NCBI GenBank assembly: GCA_041158345.1
Contig: JBEBBO010000179.1
Coordinates: 1-21,902, forward strand
Direction: 5' to 3'
From: UBA6136 sp041158345
Lineage (GTDB): Bacteria; Pseudomonadota; Gammaproteobacteria; Methylococcales; Methylococcaceae
DNA length: 21,902 bases
A program made the translations under genes and the position numbers. Positions within the stretch are counted from its first letter, which is position 1. The number at the start of each line of letters is the position of its first letter. This document shows positions 7,842-15,867 of the stretch, piece by piece. The notes under the pieces are model-generated. The model saw nothing but the letters and a program-made list of their open reading frames with translations. It did not search any database and was not told the DNA's origin.

Positions 7842-8615
7842 ATGTTCAAGACGGCCTGCCTTCTCCTGATTCTTCATGTGATCGACGCTTTCGGACCTGC
7901 GCAAGCCACGAGCATCTGGGGCGACGGTGGCTTCCATCGATTTAGCGCGTCACTCCCACATGCCGATCCCATCAAGATGGAACAGAGTCTGGGACGCGAC
8001 TGGCGCCAGGTGATTAGCCGTTGTGGACTTGAACCCAGTCGAATTCAAAAGGCAGATTGGCCACATATTGACGCAGTCCTTCAGCACTCCGTTCAGGCTA
8101 AACTCGGCATCCTTGAACTTTTCACCTCACCTGAGTTGGCTGATCCAAAGGCACCCGCACTGATTCTTGATGAGGCGCTACTGCAACAGATTGACGCCAA
8201 ATATGACCTTTCCAGCGTCTGGATGTTGACGGCTAAGACCCAGGGAAGCATCCCCGGAAAAATGAACATGCGCTTCATGATGGTCGGACAAGGCGTTCTG
8301 ATCCTAGGATATCCCCATCCTGCCATTGTCGAAATCCAAGATGATGGAAAAGACTTCCAGTACGAGTACGAATCGGTAATTAGCGCAGAAATCATTCACA
8401 CCGCCAAAACCAGAGGCCTTTTTAGTGTTCGGACCCTGCCTTCGCCGCATGAGGAATTCAATGACTTCAAGGGACCGATGGGGGTCAGCATTCGAAGCTA
8501 TGAGGTCAAAGGCGATCAAATTCGGGTGGAATATCACCTCGTTGTAGATCAAGTAACGGAAGTTGCCAAAAAACCGATTAAGATTCGAGTGAAAGCCGGT
8601 GTGTCTTCGTTCTGA
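7842..8615 (+). CDS. Exported protein of unknown function, first gene of hyp cluster
   Basis: 257 residues from ATG 7842; a TTG at 7830 is an alternative in the same frame. I do not recognise the family. Residues 1-22 are a signal peptide (FKTACLLLILHVIDAFGPAQA), so the mature protein is periplasmic. It has no lipobox, no further membrane segment and only one cysteine outside the leader. The C-terminal third is rich in beta-strand-forming residues and ends in a basic stretch. The stop codon is 21 bases before hypA on the same strand, so it is probably co-transcribed with the hydrogenase maturation genes. A periplasmic partner in hydrogenase assembly would be an inference only. No ribosome site is evident. 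Confidence 0.75.
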   Translation: MFKTACLLLILHVIDAFGPAQATSIWGDGGFHRFSASLPHADPIKMEQSLGRDWRQVISRCGLEPSRIQKADWPHIDAVLQHSVQAKLGILELFTSPELADPKAPALILDEALLQQIDAKYDLSSVWMLTAKTQGSIPGKMNMRFMMVGQGVLILGYPHPAIVEIQDDGKDFQYEYESVISAEIIHTAKTRGLFSVRTLPSPHEEFNDFKGPMGVSIRSYEVKGDQIRVEYHLVVDQVTEVAKKPIKIRVKAGVSSF

Positions 8616-8636
8616 CACCCGGTCAGGAGATGCCCC

Positions 8637-8978
8637 TTGCACGAAGTCAGTCTTGCGGAAGAAATTCTAGAGATTGTTGAATCCGCTTCCCGAAACACCC
8701 CATTTACCAGCGTCAAAACTCTGACCCTTGCGGTGGGCGATCTGGCCGGCGTGGAACCTCAAGCGCTCGAATTTGCTCTTGAACATATGTCGCAAGGAAC
8801 CTTGCTCGACGGGGCCTTGATTCAAATGATCCCCATTCCTGGAAGTGGATTCTGCGAAACCTGTAACACGCGAGTGGCTCTCGATTTTGCCCTTTCGCCC
8901 TGTCCACGCTGTGGCCATCAACCCTTGGCCGACGTTGAAGGAACAGAACTTCGAATTCGGGATCTTGAGGTGAATTAG
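8637..8978 (+). CDS. hypA: Hydrogenase maturation nickel metallochaperone HypA
   Basis: 113 residues. HypA delivers nickel to the large subunit of [NiFe]-hydrogenases together with HypB. The start is a TTG at 8637: it gives the invariant N-terminus MHE, whose His2 is a nickel ligand, and AGGAG sits 7 bases upstream. No ATG in this frame would preserve this motif. The zinc site is intact: Cys73 and Cys76, then Cys89 and Cys92, in two CxxC pairs. The gene is 21 bases after the exported protein gene and 29 bases before hypB. Confidence 0.97.
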   Translation: MHEVSLAEEILEIVESASRNTPFTSVKTLTLAVGDLAGVEPQALEFALEHMSQGTLLDGALIQMIPIPGSGFCETCNTRVALDFALSPCPRCGHQPLADVEGTELRIRDLEVN

Positions 8979-9007
8979 AATCCTCAAATCCCCAAAAGGA
9001 ACTTCAT

Positions 9008-9949
9008 ATGTGTACGGTGTGTGGTTGCAGCAATCAGACAAGTGAAGCATCCAAGCTTCCCACGCTTCATTTTGGCAAGGGCCCTGCGGGCACGAGCCTT
9101 CCCGGCGTCAGCCAGACGAGGACCATAACGCTCGAAAGGAACATTCTGGACGCCAACAACCGAGTGGCAGATCAGAATCGGGCGCATTTCAAAAGCCATG
9201 GCATTCGGGCGGTGAATCTGCTTTCCAGTCCGGGGTCTGGAAAGACCACATTGTTGTGTCGGACCCTTGATGAACTTAAAAACACCCCCACCCAGGTCTC
9301 GGTGATTGAGGGCGATCAGCAAACGACGCTCGATGCCGAACGTATCCAGGCCACAGGGGCACCGGTGGTTCAGGTCAACACGGGCAAGGGCTGCCATCTT
9401 GATGCACGCATGGTGTCAGAGGCCTTTGCTCAGCTGCATCGCCACGATCAGCATCACGCCCAGACGTTGTCTAAACCCCAGCCGACATCCCTCGCGCTCG
9501 ATACCCTTAATTGGCAACACACCCAAAGCCAGCAACTCCTTTTCATCGAGAATGTGGGAAATCTGGTGTGCCCTGCCCTCTGGGATCTCGGGGAAGAGGC
9601 CAAGGTGGTTATCCTCTCTGTGACCGAGGGAGAGGACAAACCTCTGAAGTACCCAGACATGTTCCAAAGAGCACAGCTTCTGCTGATCAATAAAATCGAC
9701 CTTTTGCCGCATGTTGACTTCAGTCCGGAACGGGCACTTCAAATGGCGCGGCAGGTCAATCCCGGGCTCGAGTGTATTCAGGTGTCAGCCACGACGGGGG
9801 AAGGCATGGACGCCTGGATCCGCTGGCTCAGAAAAGACACCCCCTCTTTTGAATCGCCAAGACCAGAAAAGACCGCGCTACTCGATCGCATCAAGGCTTT
9901 GGAGGCTGAGCTTTTGACCGCCCGCGCTGCACTTCTATCACACGACTGA
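9008..9949 (+). CDS. hypB: Hydrogenase maturation nickel-binding GTPase HypB
   Basis: 313 residues. HypB is a GTPase that drives nickel insertion with HypA. The N-terminal CTVCGC (2-7) matches the high-affinity nickel site of E. coli HypB. The P-loop SPGSGKTT is at 74-81, IEGDQQT at 100-106, GKGCHLD with Cys129/His130 of the inter-subunit metal site at 126-132, FIENVGNLVCP with Cys188 at 179-189, and the guanine-specificity NKID at 228-231. Two oddities are visible. An insertion of about 26 residues (around 144-176) with His144, 146, 149, 150 and 171 lies between the two metal-site motifs. A C-terminal tail (about 285-313) looks like an amphipathic helix or short coiled coil. The long N-terminal His tract of some homologs is absent. 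Confidence 0.97.
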   Translation: MCTVCGCSNQTSEASKLPTLHFGKGPAGTSLPGVSQTRTITLERNILDANNRVADQNRAHFKSHGIRAVNLLSSPGSGKTTLLCRTLDELKNTPTQVSVIEGDQQTTLDAERIQATGAPVVQVNTGKGCHLDARMVSEAFAQLHRHDQHHAQTLSKPQPTSLALDTLNWQHTQSQQLLFIENVGNLVCPALWDLGEEAKVVILSVTEGEDKPLKYPDMFQRAQLLLINKIDLLPHVDFSPERALQMARQVNPGLECIQVSATTGEGMDAWIRWLRKDTPSFESPRPEKTALLDRIKALEAELLTARAALLSHD

Positions 9950-9959
9950 GACGCGACTG

Positions 9960-10190
9960 ATGTGCCTCGCGGTTCCCTGTCAGGTGATTCAACTGCTTCC
10001 GGACCAAATGGCCCGCGTGGAACTGGACGGCGTGCAAAAGGAGATTTCACTGGCGTTTGTAGGACCTGTAACCGTTGGCAGCTTCGTCATTCTTCACGTG
10101 GGTTACGCCATTGGAATCCTCGACCCTGAGGAGGCCGAGATCACGCTGTCATTATTTCAGGAACTGAACTCGCAGCCCCCTGAGCCATGA
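9960..10190 (+). CDS. hypC: Hydrogenase maturation chaperone HypC
   Basis: 76 residues, typical of the HypC/HupF family. The N-terminus MCLAVPCQV contains the essential Cys2 that carries the Fe(CN)2CO fragment with HypD and then escorts the large-subunit precursor. The middle VELDGVQKEISLAFV and GSFVILHVGYAIGILDPEEA are the conserved beta-barrel and helix. It starts 10 bases after the hypB stop and overlaps hypD by 4 bases (ATGA). Confidence 0.97.
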   Translation: MCLAVPCQVIQLLPDQMARVELDGVQKEISLAFVGPVTVGSFVILHVGYAIGILDPEEAEITLSLFQELNSQPPEP

Positions 10191-11305
10191 AGCATCACGC
10201 GGAATTCCGTGACCCTCTTTTGGCAAGACGGGTTCTTGAGCGAATTCATCAGGCTGCCGAACCTTCAAGGGAATATCGGTTCATGGAGTTTTGTGGCGGG
10301 CATACGCATGCCATCTCCCGTTACGGGCTCCATGCCCTTCTGCCAAAGAATGTCCGCATGATTCATGGCCCGGGTTGCCCCGTTTGCGTCCTTCCCATGG
10401 GCCGACTGGACATGGCTATTGCTTTAGCGATGAATCCGCGAGTCACGCTTTGTTGTTATGGCGACACGCTTCGTGTTCCGGGTTCCATGGGCCACTCGCT
10501 TCAGAAGGCCAGAGCGGAGGGCGCCGATGTCCGCATGGTGTATTCGGCCCTGGAAGTCCTGAGCATTGCCGATCAATGCCGAGACCGTGAGGTTGTCTTT
10601 TTCGCCATAGGATTTGAAACCACGACGCCGCCTACCGCCCACCTGCTCCTTGAAATTCGGCGAAGGGGGCTGTCTCAAATCAGCATCCTGAGCAATCATG
10701 TCCTGACACCACCTGCGATCCGGGCCATTCTCGAAACACCTGAAACAGGCCCGAAGCTTGATGGGCTCGTCGGCCCTGCCCACGTGAGCGTGGTCATTGG
10801 CACAGAACCCTATGCCCCGCTTGCAGGGCAATTTCATATGCCGATTGTGATCGCAGGCTTTGAACCCCTCGATGTTCTCCAGTCCGTTCTGATGCTGATT
10901 CGGCAAGTCAACGACGGCCGACACACGGTTGAAAACGAATACACCCGTGCTGTTTTTCCAGGGGGAAACAGGAGAGCACGCGAAGCCATGGATGAAACGT
11001 TCGCCATTCGAGAACGCTTTGAGTGGCGGGGCCTTGGGAGCATCCCCGCATCCGGACTCAAAATCCATGAGAACTTTGCCGAATGGGATGCCGAACACCG
11101 TTTTGATATTCCTTACCTGACTGTACCGGATCACAAGGCCTGTGAATGCGCAGCCATCCTGCGCGGACAAAAAGAACCCAAGGACTGCAAAGTCTTTGCT
11201 AAAGCCTGCACGCCAGAGACGCCTCTTGGGGCCTGCATGGTTTCCAGTGAAGGGGCTTGTGCCGCCTATTTCACCTATGGCCGAAACTTAAGGGATGCCC
11301 AATGA
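10187..11305 (+). CDS. hypD: Hydrogenase Fe(CN)2CO assembly iron-sulfur protein HypD
   Basis: 372 residues, the normal length. HypD is the scaffold on which the iron atom receives two cyanides and one carbon monoxide. Conserved segments are CGGHTH (36-41), HGPGCPVCVLP with Cys64 and Cys67 (60-70), GFETTTPP and NHVLTPPA. The C-terminal cysteine-rich region (ACECAAIL, then DCKVF, KACTP, GACMV) holds the [4Fe-4S] ligands. The start and stop codons overlap hypC and hypE by 4 bases each, implying coupled translation. Confidence 0.98.
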   Translation: MKHHAEFRDPLLARRVLERIHQAAEPSREYRFMEFCGGHTHAISRYGLHALLPKNVRMIHGPGCPVCVLPMGRLDMAIALAMNPRVTLCCYGDTLRVPGSMGHSLQKARAEGADVRMVYSALEVLSIADQCRDREVVFFAIGFETTTPPTAHLLLEIRRRGLSQISILSNHVLTPPAIRAILETPETGPKLDGLVGPAHVSVVIGTEPYAPLAGQFHMPIVIAGFEPLDVLQSVLMLIRQVNDGRHTVENEYTRAVFPGGNRRAREAMDETFAIRERFEWRGLGSIPASGLKIHENFAEWDAEHRFDIPYLTVPDHKACECAAILRGQKEPKDCKVFAKACTPETPLGACMVSSEGACAAYFTYGRNLRDAQ

Positions 11306-12336
11306 CTCGGTCTACTGAAGGCGCTATTACCCTCGCGCATGGGGCGGGTGGCCGGGCCAGCCACCAACTAATCCAGGATATTTTCTTTTTCCATTTGGGA
11401 AACCCCTTCCTCCTGCAAGGGGATGACGGGACCGTTCTAAATCCAGCGGCCTCCGACCCTGGAAGTCGGTGGGTCACCACAACGGATGCGCATGTTGTCA
11501 TCCCAGTCGAATTCCCGGGCGGCGATATTGGGCGACTCGCTGTCAACGGAACCATCAACGACCTAGCCATGATGGGTGCAACCCCGAAATACCTCACGGC
11601 TGCATTTATCCTTGAAGAGGGCCTGTCGATCGCGCTTCTGGATCGATTGATTGCCTCGATGGCAAACGCATCCCGGGAGGCCGGAGTTCCCGTGGTTGCC
11701 GGTGATACCAAAGTCGTCGAGCGGGGCAAGGGAGATGGCATTTTCATCACCACTACCGGATTCGGACTGATTCCGCCACACATCCAGTTAAGTGGGAGTC
11801 GCGCCCAACCCGGAGATGCCATTCTTGTTTCAGGGACCTTAGGGGATCATGCCATGGCACTCATGGCTGAACGCAATGGCCTCCGCTTTGACCCCCCGCT
11901 TCGCTCAGATACCGCCGCCCTTCACGATCTGGTCGCTCAACTCCTGTCGCCAAACCCTGAGGCCGTGCATGCCCTCAGGGATCCCACCCGCGGGGGTTTG
12001 GCGACCGTACTCAACGAAATTGCCCATCAATCAAACGTTGCCATCGAAATTGATGAGAGCCAAATTCCGATCCGCCCGGAAGTTTTAGCCGCAGCCGAAC
12101 TCCTGGGACTCGATCCACTCTATCTCGCTAACGAGGGAAAATTGGTCGTGGTCTGTGAAGCGACCCATGCAGATCGCATTCTCGCCGCACTGCGGGATCA
12201 TCCCCTCGGAAAAGACAGTGCACTGATTGGTCATGTGAGGGCCACACCCAGGGCTTTTGTGGAATTAAAGACCCATTGGGGCGGCCGCCGATTGGTCGAC
12301 TGGCTGATGGGTGAACTGCTGCCGCGCATCTGTTAA
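11302..12336 (+). CDS. hypE: Hydrogenase maturation carbamoyl-dehydratase HypE
   Basis: 344 residues from the ATG that overlaps the hypD stop (ATGA at 11302-11305). HypE converts the carbamoyl group, placed on its C-terminal cysteine by HypF, into the thiocyanate that supplies cyanide ligands. The protein has the PurM/AIR-synthase-like sequence (LAHGAGGRAS near the start, TTDAHVV, GDIGRLAVNGTINDLAMMGA, ATP-binding DPTRGGLATVLNEIA). It ends exactly in PRIC, the catalytic C-terminal tail. hypF, its required partner, is not in this window. Confidence 0.98.
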   Translation: MTRSTEGAITLAHGAGGRASHQLIQDIFFFHLGNPFLLQGDDGTVLNPAASDPGSRWVTTTDAHVVIPVEFPGGDIGRLAVNGTINDLAMMGATPKYLTAAFILEEGLSIALLDRLIASMANASREAGVPVVAGDTKVVERGKGDGIFITTTGFGLIPPHIQLSGSRAQPGDAILVSGTLGDHAMALMAERNGLRFDPPLRSDTAALHDLVAQLLSPNPEAVHALRDPTRGGLATVLNEIAHQSNVAIEIDESQIPIRPEVLAAAELLGLDPLYLANEGKLVVVCEATHADRILAALRDHPLGKDSALIGHVRATPRAFVELKTHWGGRRLVDWLMGELLPRIC

Positions 12337-12469
12337 TCCGTGGATTGACTATTGCGCGGCTGACTTCACTGCGCTTAGACTCAGCCCATCTCACCCGATC
12401 AATACTTATCCCGCCTCTTGAATCCCCCCTTCAGGACGCGTCCCACTTCTCCAACCTGGAAGCCGTCCC

Positions 12470-12913
12470 TTGGATACACTGCAAGAGTTCCTGAAAGCCA
12501 TCACACTGAGCGCCCTGGCGCGTAATGCTCACGAATCCGAGGAAATTCAGGATTTACTTGAAGACACCACGCTGGCGGTTGCCAGTCGCCGGATCGTGGA
12601 TTGCGTTCAGTTTGAGGAAATGTGGGAAGAGGAGATCGATCACTCGGTTGATGAAGCTAACATCCTGTTCATGTTCATTACCTTTCGTCTGGCGCCCCGC
12701 GTTTGTGAGGCAGCCCTCGAACAGGGCCATGTCCTGAATGAATTGAACTGGACTCTCGTTCTTCCCGATCCCGAAAGTCTTGAGCAGGAAGAGCAGCCCG
12801 AATCCAGCACGGAGCTTCTGATGCTCGCTGAAATCGATATCGATATCGAATCCACAGCCGAACTCGAGATTCTTAAATCCATCATCGTCCTTGAAGAACC
12901 TCGGCTGAATTGA
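12470..12913 (+). CDS. Small highly acidic protein of unknown function
   Basis: 147 residues, no recognised family. The start is TTG at 12470 with GGAAG about 8 bases upstream. The protein is strongly acidic and helical, with clusters such as FEEMWEEEIDHSVDEAN and LEQEEQPESS, and a C-terminal run of Glu/Asp alternating with Ile/Leu. It has no signal peptide or membrane segment and only two cysteines. It lies 133 bases after hypE and 27 bases before the next gene on the same strand, so it probably pairs with the downstream HELCH/Cys-cluster gene. The 3' part contains a 16-bp perfect palindrome made of a repeated ATCGAT unit (12834-12849). Confidence 0.7.
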   Translation: MDTLQEFLKAITLSALARNAHESEEIQDLLEDTTLAVASRRIVDCVQFEEMWEEEIDHSVDEANILFMFITFRLAPRVCEAALEQGHVLNELNWTLVLPDPESLEQEEQPESSTELLMLAEIDIDIESTAELEILKSIIVLEEPRLN

Positions 12914-12940
12914 TTTTTTCGGGTCTTTTGCTCCCTTTCG

Positions 12941-14017
12941 ATGTTCGTTCGCGCCGCGACCCATAGCTATCAGGACCCTCTTGAGCATCTGTGGACTCAA
13001 TGCGCTCGACGCATTGGATTCGAGATTGTCAGAACAGCCGAGGCTTATGCGTCTTACGATGGAAAAGGTCGAATTCTGATCGCCACCCCCGACCAGTTTG
13101 ACCCTGACGACAATCTTGGCCAGATGATTTTTCATGAGCTCTGCCATGCCTTGGTTCAGGGCGATCAGGGGGAGAAGCAGGTCGATTGGGGACTCGACAA
13201 TACCCGGATCGGAAATCCTTGGCGCGAACATGCCTGCCTTAGGGTTCAGGCCTGGCTGGCCGACCAGTATGGCCTTCGGGGATTTCTCGCCCCCACTACG
13301 GATTATCGCGTCAGCTTCTGGAACGCCCTAGGGGATGATCCCTTGGACGCGCCGGAACAGGCCGGTGGGTTTCGGGAGCGAAGCGTCGTCGCCGCACGCA
13401 TTGCCCTCACCCGATCTCGCCTTCCACGGTGGCATCAGCCGCTGCGGGATGCCCTGACGCAAACGCAGAAAATCGCGGAGATTCTGGGCCAAGCCACTAC
13501 ATTCATCCCGGAGAAAGGCGATCTGCCGTCCCTGTGGTCGACATTTACAGACGCACCACCGCCGCACCCCGCAGGGGTTGCCAGAATGCTCCCCGCCTCC
13601 CGTCACCTTACGTGTGAAGCCTGTGCATGGTCGTTTGATTATCGGGGCGCCCTTCGCTGTCGCCATGCCCCAAAAACAAAGCTGGCCCTTGGCACTTCAG
13701 CCTGCGCGGCCTTCGAACCTTCAGATCGTGTAGATTGCCTTAGCTGCGGCGCCTGTTGCCGAGAGGCGTATGACAGTGTCGAAGTCGGCACGAGGGATCC
13801 CGTTCGAAACCTGCATCCTGAGATGGTGATGTCCCATGAGGGACGCTTGAAGCTTCGACGTGACCAACTCCGTTGCGCCGCTCTTGAAGGTGGCGAGACC
13901 GCACAGGCACCTTATTACTGCAGAATTTATGCAGGCCGACCTAAAACCTGTCGAGACTTCACGCAAGGCAGCGAAAACTGCCTTGCGGCTCGGCGCAAGG
14001 TAGGACTCTCCCTTTAG
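12941..14017 (+). CDS. HELCH metallopeptidase-like plus YkgJ-type cysteine-cluster protein
   Basis: 358 residues. The N-terminal part has FHELCHAL (HExxH at 65-69), the zinc-binding motif of gluzincin- and SprT-type metallopeptidases; Glu96/His97 could give a third ligand. A proline-rich linker (about 204-211) leads to a first cysteine group (Cys225, 228, 240, 255). The C-terminal domain (Cys266, 269, 272, 273, 312, 327, 337, 347; motifs CLSCGACCR and YCRIY.GRPKTCRDF) matches the YkgJ/UPF0153 zinc-or-iron-chelating cysteine cluster. No signal peptide, so probably cytoplasmic. The family role of YkgJ domains is unproven. The fusion could be real or reflect a standard but unnamed architecture. 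It lies close behind the acidic-protein gene on the same strand. Confidence 0.85.
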   Translation: MFVRAATHSYQDPLEHLWTQCARRIGFEIVRTAEAYASYDGKGRILIATPDQFDPDDNLGQMIFHELCHALVQGDQGEKQVDWGLDNTRIGNPWREHACLRVQAWLADQYGLRGFLAPTTDYRVSFWNALGDDPLDAPEQAGGFRERSVVAARIALTRSRLPRWHQPLRDALTQTQKIAEILGQATTFIPEKGDLPSLWSTFTDAPPPHPAGVARMLPASRHLTCEACAWSFDYRGALRCRHAPKTKLALGTSACAAFEPSDRVDCLSCGACCREAYDSVEVGTRDPVRNLHPEMVMSHEGRLKLRRDQLRCAALEGGETAQAPYYCRIYAGRPKTCRDFTQGSENCLAARRKVGLSL

Positions 14018-14111
14018 GTTGCCTAACAGCGTCCTGCTTTCCCCCACGCGGTGAACCATTTTTCCCGATGGCATTCCAAAGGATTAACCGGACTTAAAAG
14101 GCGTGACGTCC

Positions 14112-15767
14112 ATGGCAAACATTCTCAAGACTCCATTTCCCACGATTGTTCATTCATCGTCGCTGAGACCCCCAGAGGCCGATGCAAAGAATCCAAATCT
14201 CGAGACGACCGGTGTCTTGGATCAAGAGACCTTCCAAAGCCTCGAAGTCCCCCGACTCTTCACGGTCTTGGATCGGACTCAAACCCGGATTGGCTCTTCG
14301 GTTCTTCTGAGAAGTCTGGCAAACCCCCTGACCGACCTGGATGAGATCAAGGCCAAGCAAGAGACCTTGAGAGGTCTTAGCAATGACGCTGCGCTCAAGA
14401 ATCACCTTCGTACCTACGTGGGTCAACTTGCCAACCGAGAAAATTCGCTATACCAACTTCTGTACGGGACATTCCTTGGACTCTTTGGATCCAAGGCCAA
14501 TGATCTCGAATTCGAGGGGTTCGGCTATGAGGCATTTATTCAAGGCACCGAGTTCCTGACTCACGCCACGCATGGCGCAGAAGGCTTCAAACCCACAGGG
14601 CTCGACTACCTTGATGCCTTACTCAGCTCGATTCAGGGCTTCAAACAGTCACGCAGCTACCAACTGGCTCGAGGCCCCGTCTACCGGACTGAAAAAGGGG
14701 TGATCCCCCGGGAAGAAAAGCAATGGTTCACGCCATGTGTGCGCTTTAACCCCTCCCTTTTCAAGCCCGTGGGCATCCTGGCTTTCATCGCGATGATTTT
14801 GGTCGTTTCCGAGTTCGTTCCACTACTCCTCGATATGGTCGCCAGCATGATTGGCACCTTCTGGATTTTCCTGTTTCCTCTCGCACTTCTCTACATCCCT
14901 ATCGTTGGTGGGTTCGACCGTGACGGCTGCATTTATCCTTTCCGTGACGTGATCAAGCGGGCGCCTGAAGTCCATCGTCTCCTCGATGACATTGGAAGGC
15001 TCGACGAACTGCTCGGGCTCTTGGCCTACTCCGAGAATCTTGAGCATCCGACGACACTCCCTGAGATCAAGACCGGAAAGCAGCATGCCATTCAGCTCAA
15101 AGGTGTGCGAAATCCCATCCTGGCTTGCGAGAACAAGGATTACGTGGGAAATGACATCGATCTGAGCCAATGCCGACTGACCCTGATCACTGGGCCCAAC
15201 AGCGGCGGTAAGACGGCGTTCTGCAAGACCCTCGCACAATCACAGCTTCTGGCTCAAGCGGGGGCTTTTGTCGTGGCAGAGCAAGCGGCGATGACCGTCG
15301 CGGACCGCATTTTTCACCAAGCCCCTGAAATCAGCCAACTTGCAGATGGAGAGGGCCGATTTGGCACGGAACTTCGAAGGACCAAGGCGATTTTCATGGC
15401 CGCGAGTGCCCAAAGCCTCGTGATCATGGATGAATTGTCAGAAGGTACAACCCATGAGGAAAAAATCGAAATCTCGATGAATATCCTCGATGGATTCGCC
15501 AAAAAGGGCAGCTCTACTCTCCTGATCACCCACAATCATGCCTTGGTTGATCAATATGCGGCCCGATCAGAGGCCCTGACCAGACAGGTTGAATTCGCAG
15601 CAGGAAGGCCCACATTCCGATTAATATCCGGCATTTCCAGGGTCAGTCATGCCGATAAAGTCGCCGCAAGGATTGGATTCACCAAGGCTGACATTGAGCG
15701 ACATCTCGAGGAGGAAAAGAAGCCGGCAAAACCAAGGAAGCCCAAAGCCCCCAAATCGCCAACGTGA
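14112..15767 (+). CDS. Membrane-anchored MutS-family ATPase
   Basis: 551 residues from ATG 14112, with AAAAGG about 10 bases upstream; an in-frame GTG at 14103 is too close to that site. Residues about 35-100 resemble the start of the MutS core (lever) domain (VLDRTQTRIGSSVLLRSLANPLTDL). The ATPase domain has Walker A GPNSGGKTA (361-369), DGEGRFGTELRR (412-423), Walker B LVIMDE (436-441) followed by LSEGTTHEE, and LLITHNH (470-476). The mismatch-recognition and connector domains of true MutS are missing. Two adjacent hydrophobic segments (about 219-240 and 243-266) interrupt the core, so the protein is probably an inner-membrane ATPase. The C-terminus is a basic Lys/Pro tail. Role unknown; DNA mismatch repair is unlikely. 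Confidence 0.9.
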   Translation: MANILKTPFPTIVHSSSLRPPEADAKNPNLETTGVLDQETFQSLEVPRLFTVLDRTQTRIGSSVLLRSLANPLTDLDEIKAKQETLRGLSNDAALKNHLRTYVGQLANRENSLYQLLYGTFLGLFGSKANDLEFEGFGYEAFIQGTEFLTHATHGAEGFKPTGLDYLDALLSSIQGFKQSRSYQLARGPVYRTEKGVIPREEKQWFTPCVRFNPSLFKPVGILAFIAMILVVSEFVPLLLDMVASMIGTFWIFLFPLALLYIPIVGGFDRDGCIYPFRDVIKRAPEVHRLLDDIGRLDELLGLLAYSENLEHPTTLPEIKTGKQHAIQLKGVRNPILACENKDYVGNDIDLSQCRLTLITGPNSGGKTAFCKTLAQSQLLAQAGAFVVAEQAAMTVADRIFHQAPEISQLADGEGRFGTELRRTKAIFMAASAQSLVIMDELSEGTTHEEKIEISMNILDGFAKKGSSTLLITHNHALVDQYAARSEALTRQVEFAAGRPTFRLISGISRVSHADKVAARIGFTKADIERHLEEEKKPAKPRKPKAPKSPT

Positions 15768-15867
15768 ATGGGTGCACTCCACGAACCCAAGACCCGCGTA
15801 ATTCTTCTTGCTGGGGGCTTAACGAAGGGTTATCGTCCCAGCCTCCCCCAACCATCGGAACGAGACC

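Noticed and set aside
10424..11170. 248-codon minus-strand open frame
   Set aside because: It is antisense to hypD, whose identity is certain; the frame arises from codon bias.
12554..13231. 225-codon minus-strand open frame
   Set aside because: It is antisense to two plus-strand genes with ribosome sites and recognisable motifs; it contains no domain.
15810..15842. Imperfect hairpin before the histidine phosphatase gene
   Set aside because: Outer GCTGGG/CCCAGC arms pair, but the inner part is broken and there is no T-run; not strong enough to call.
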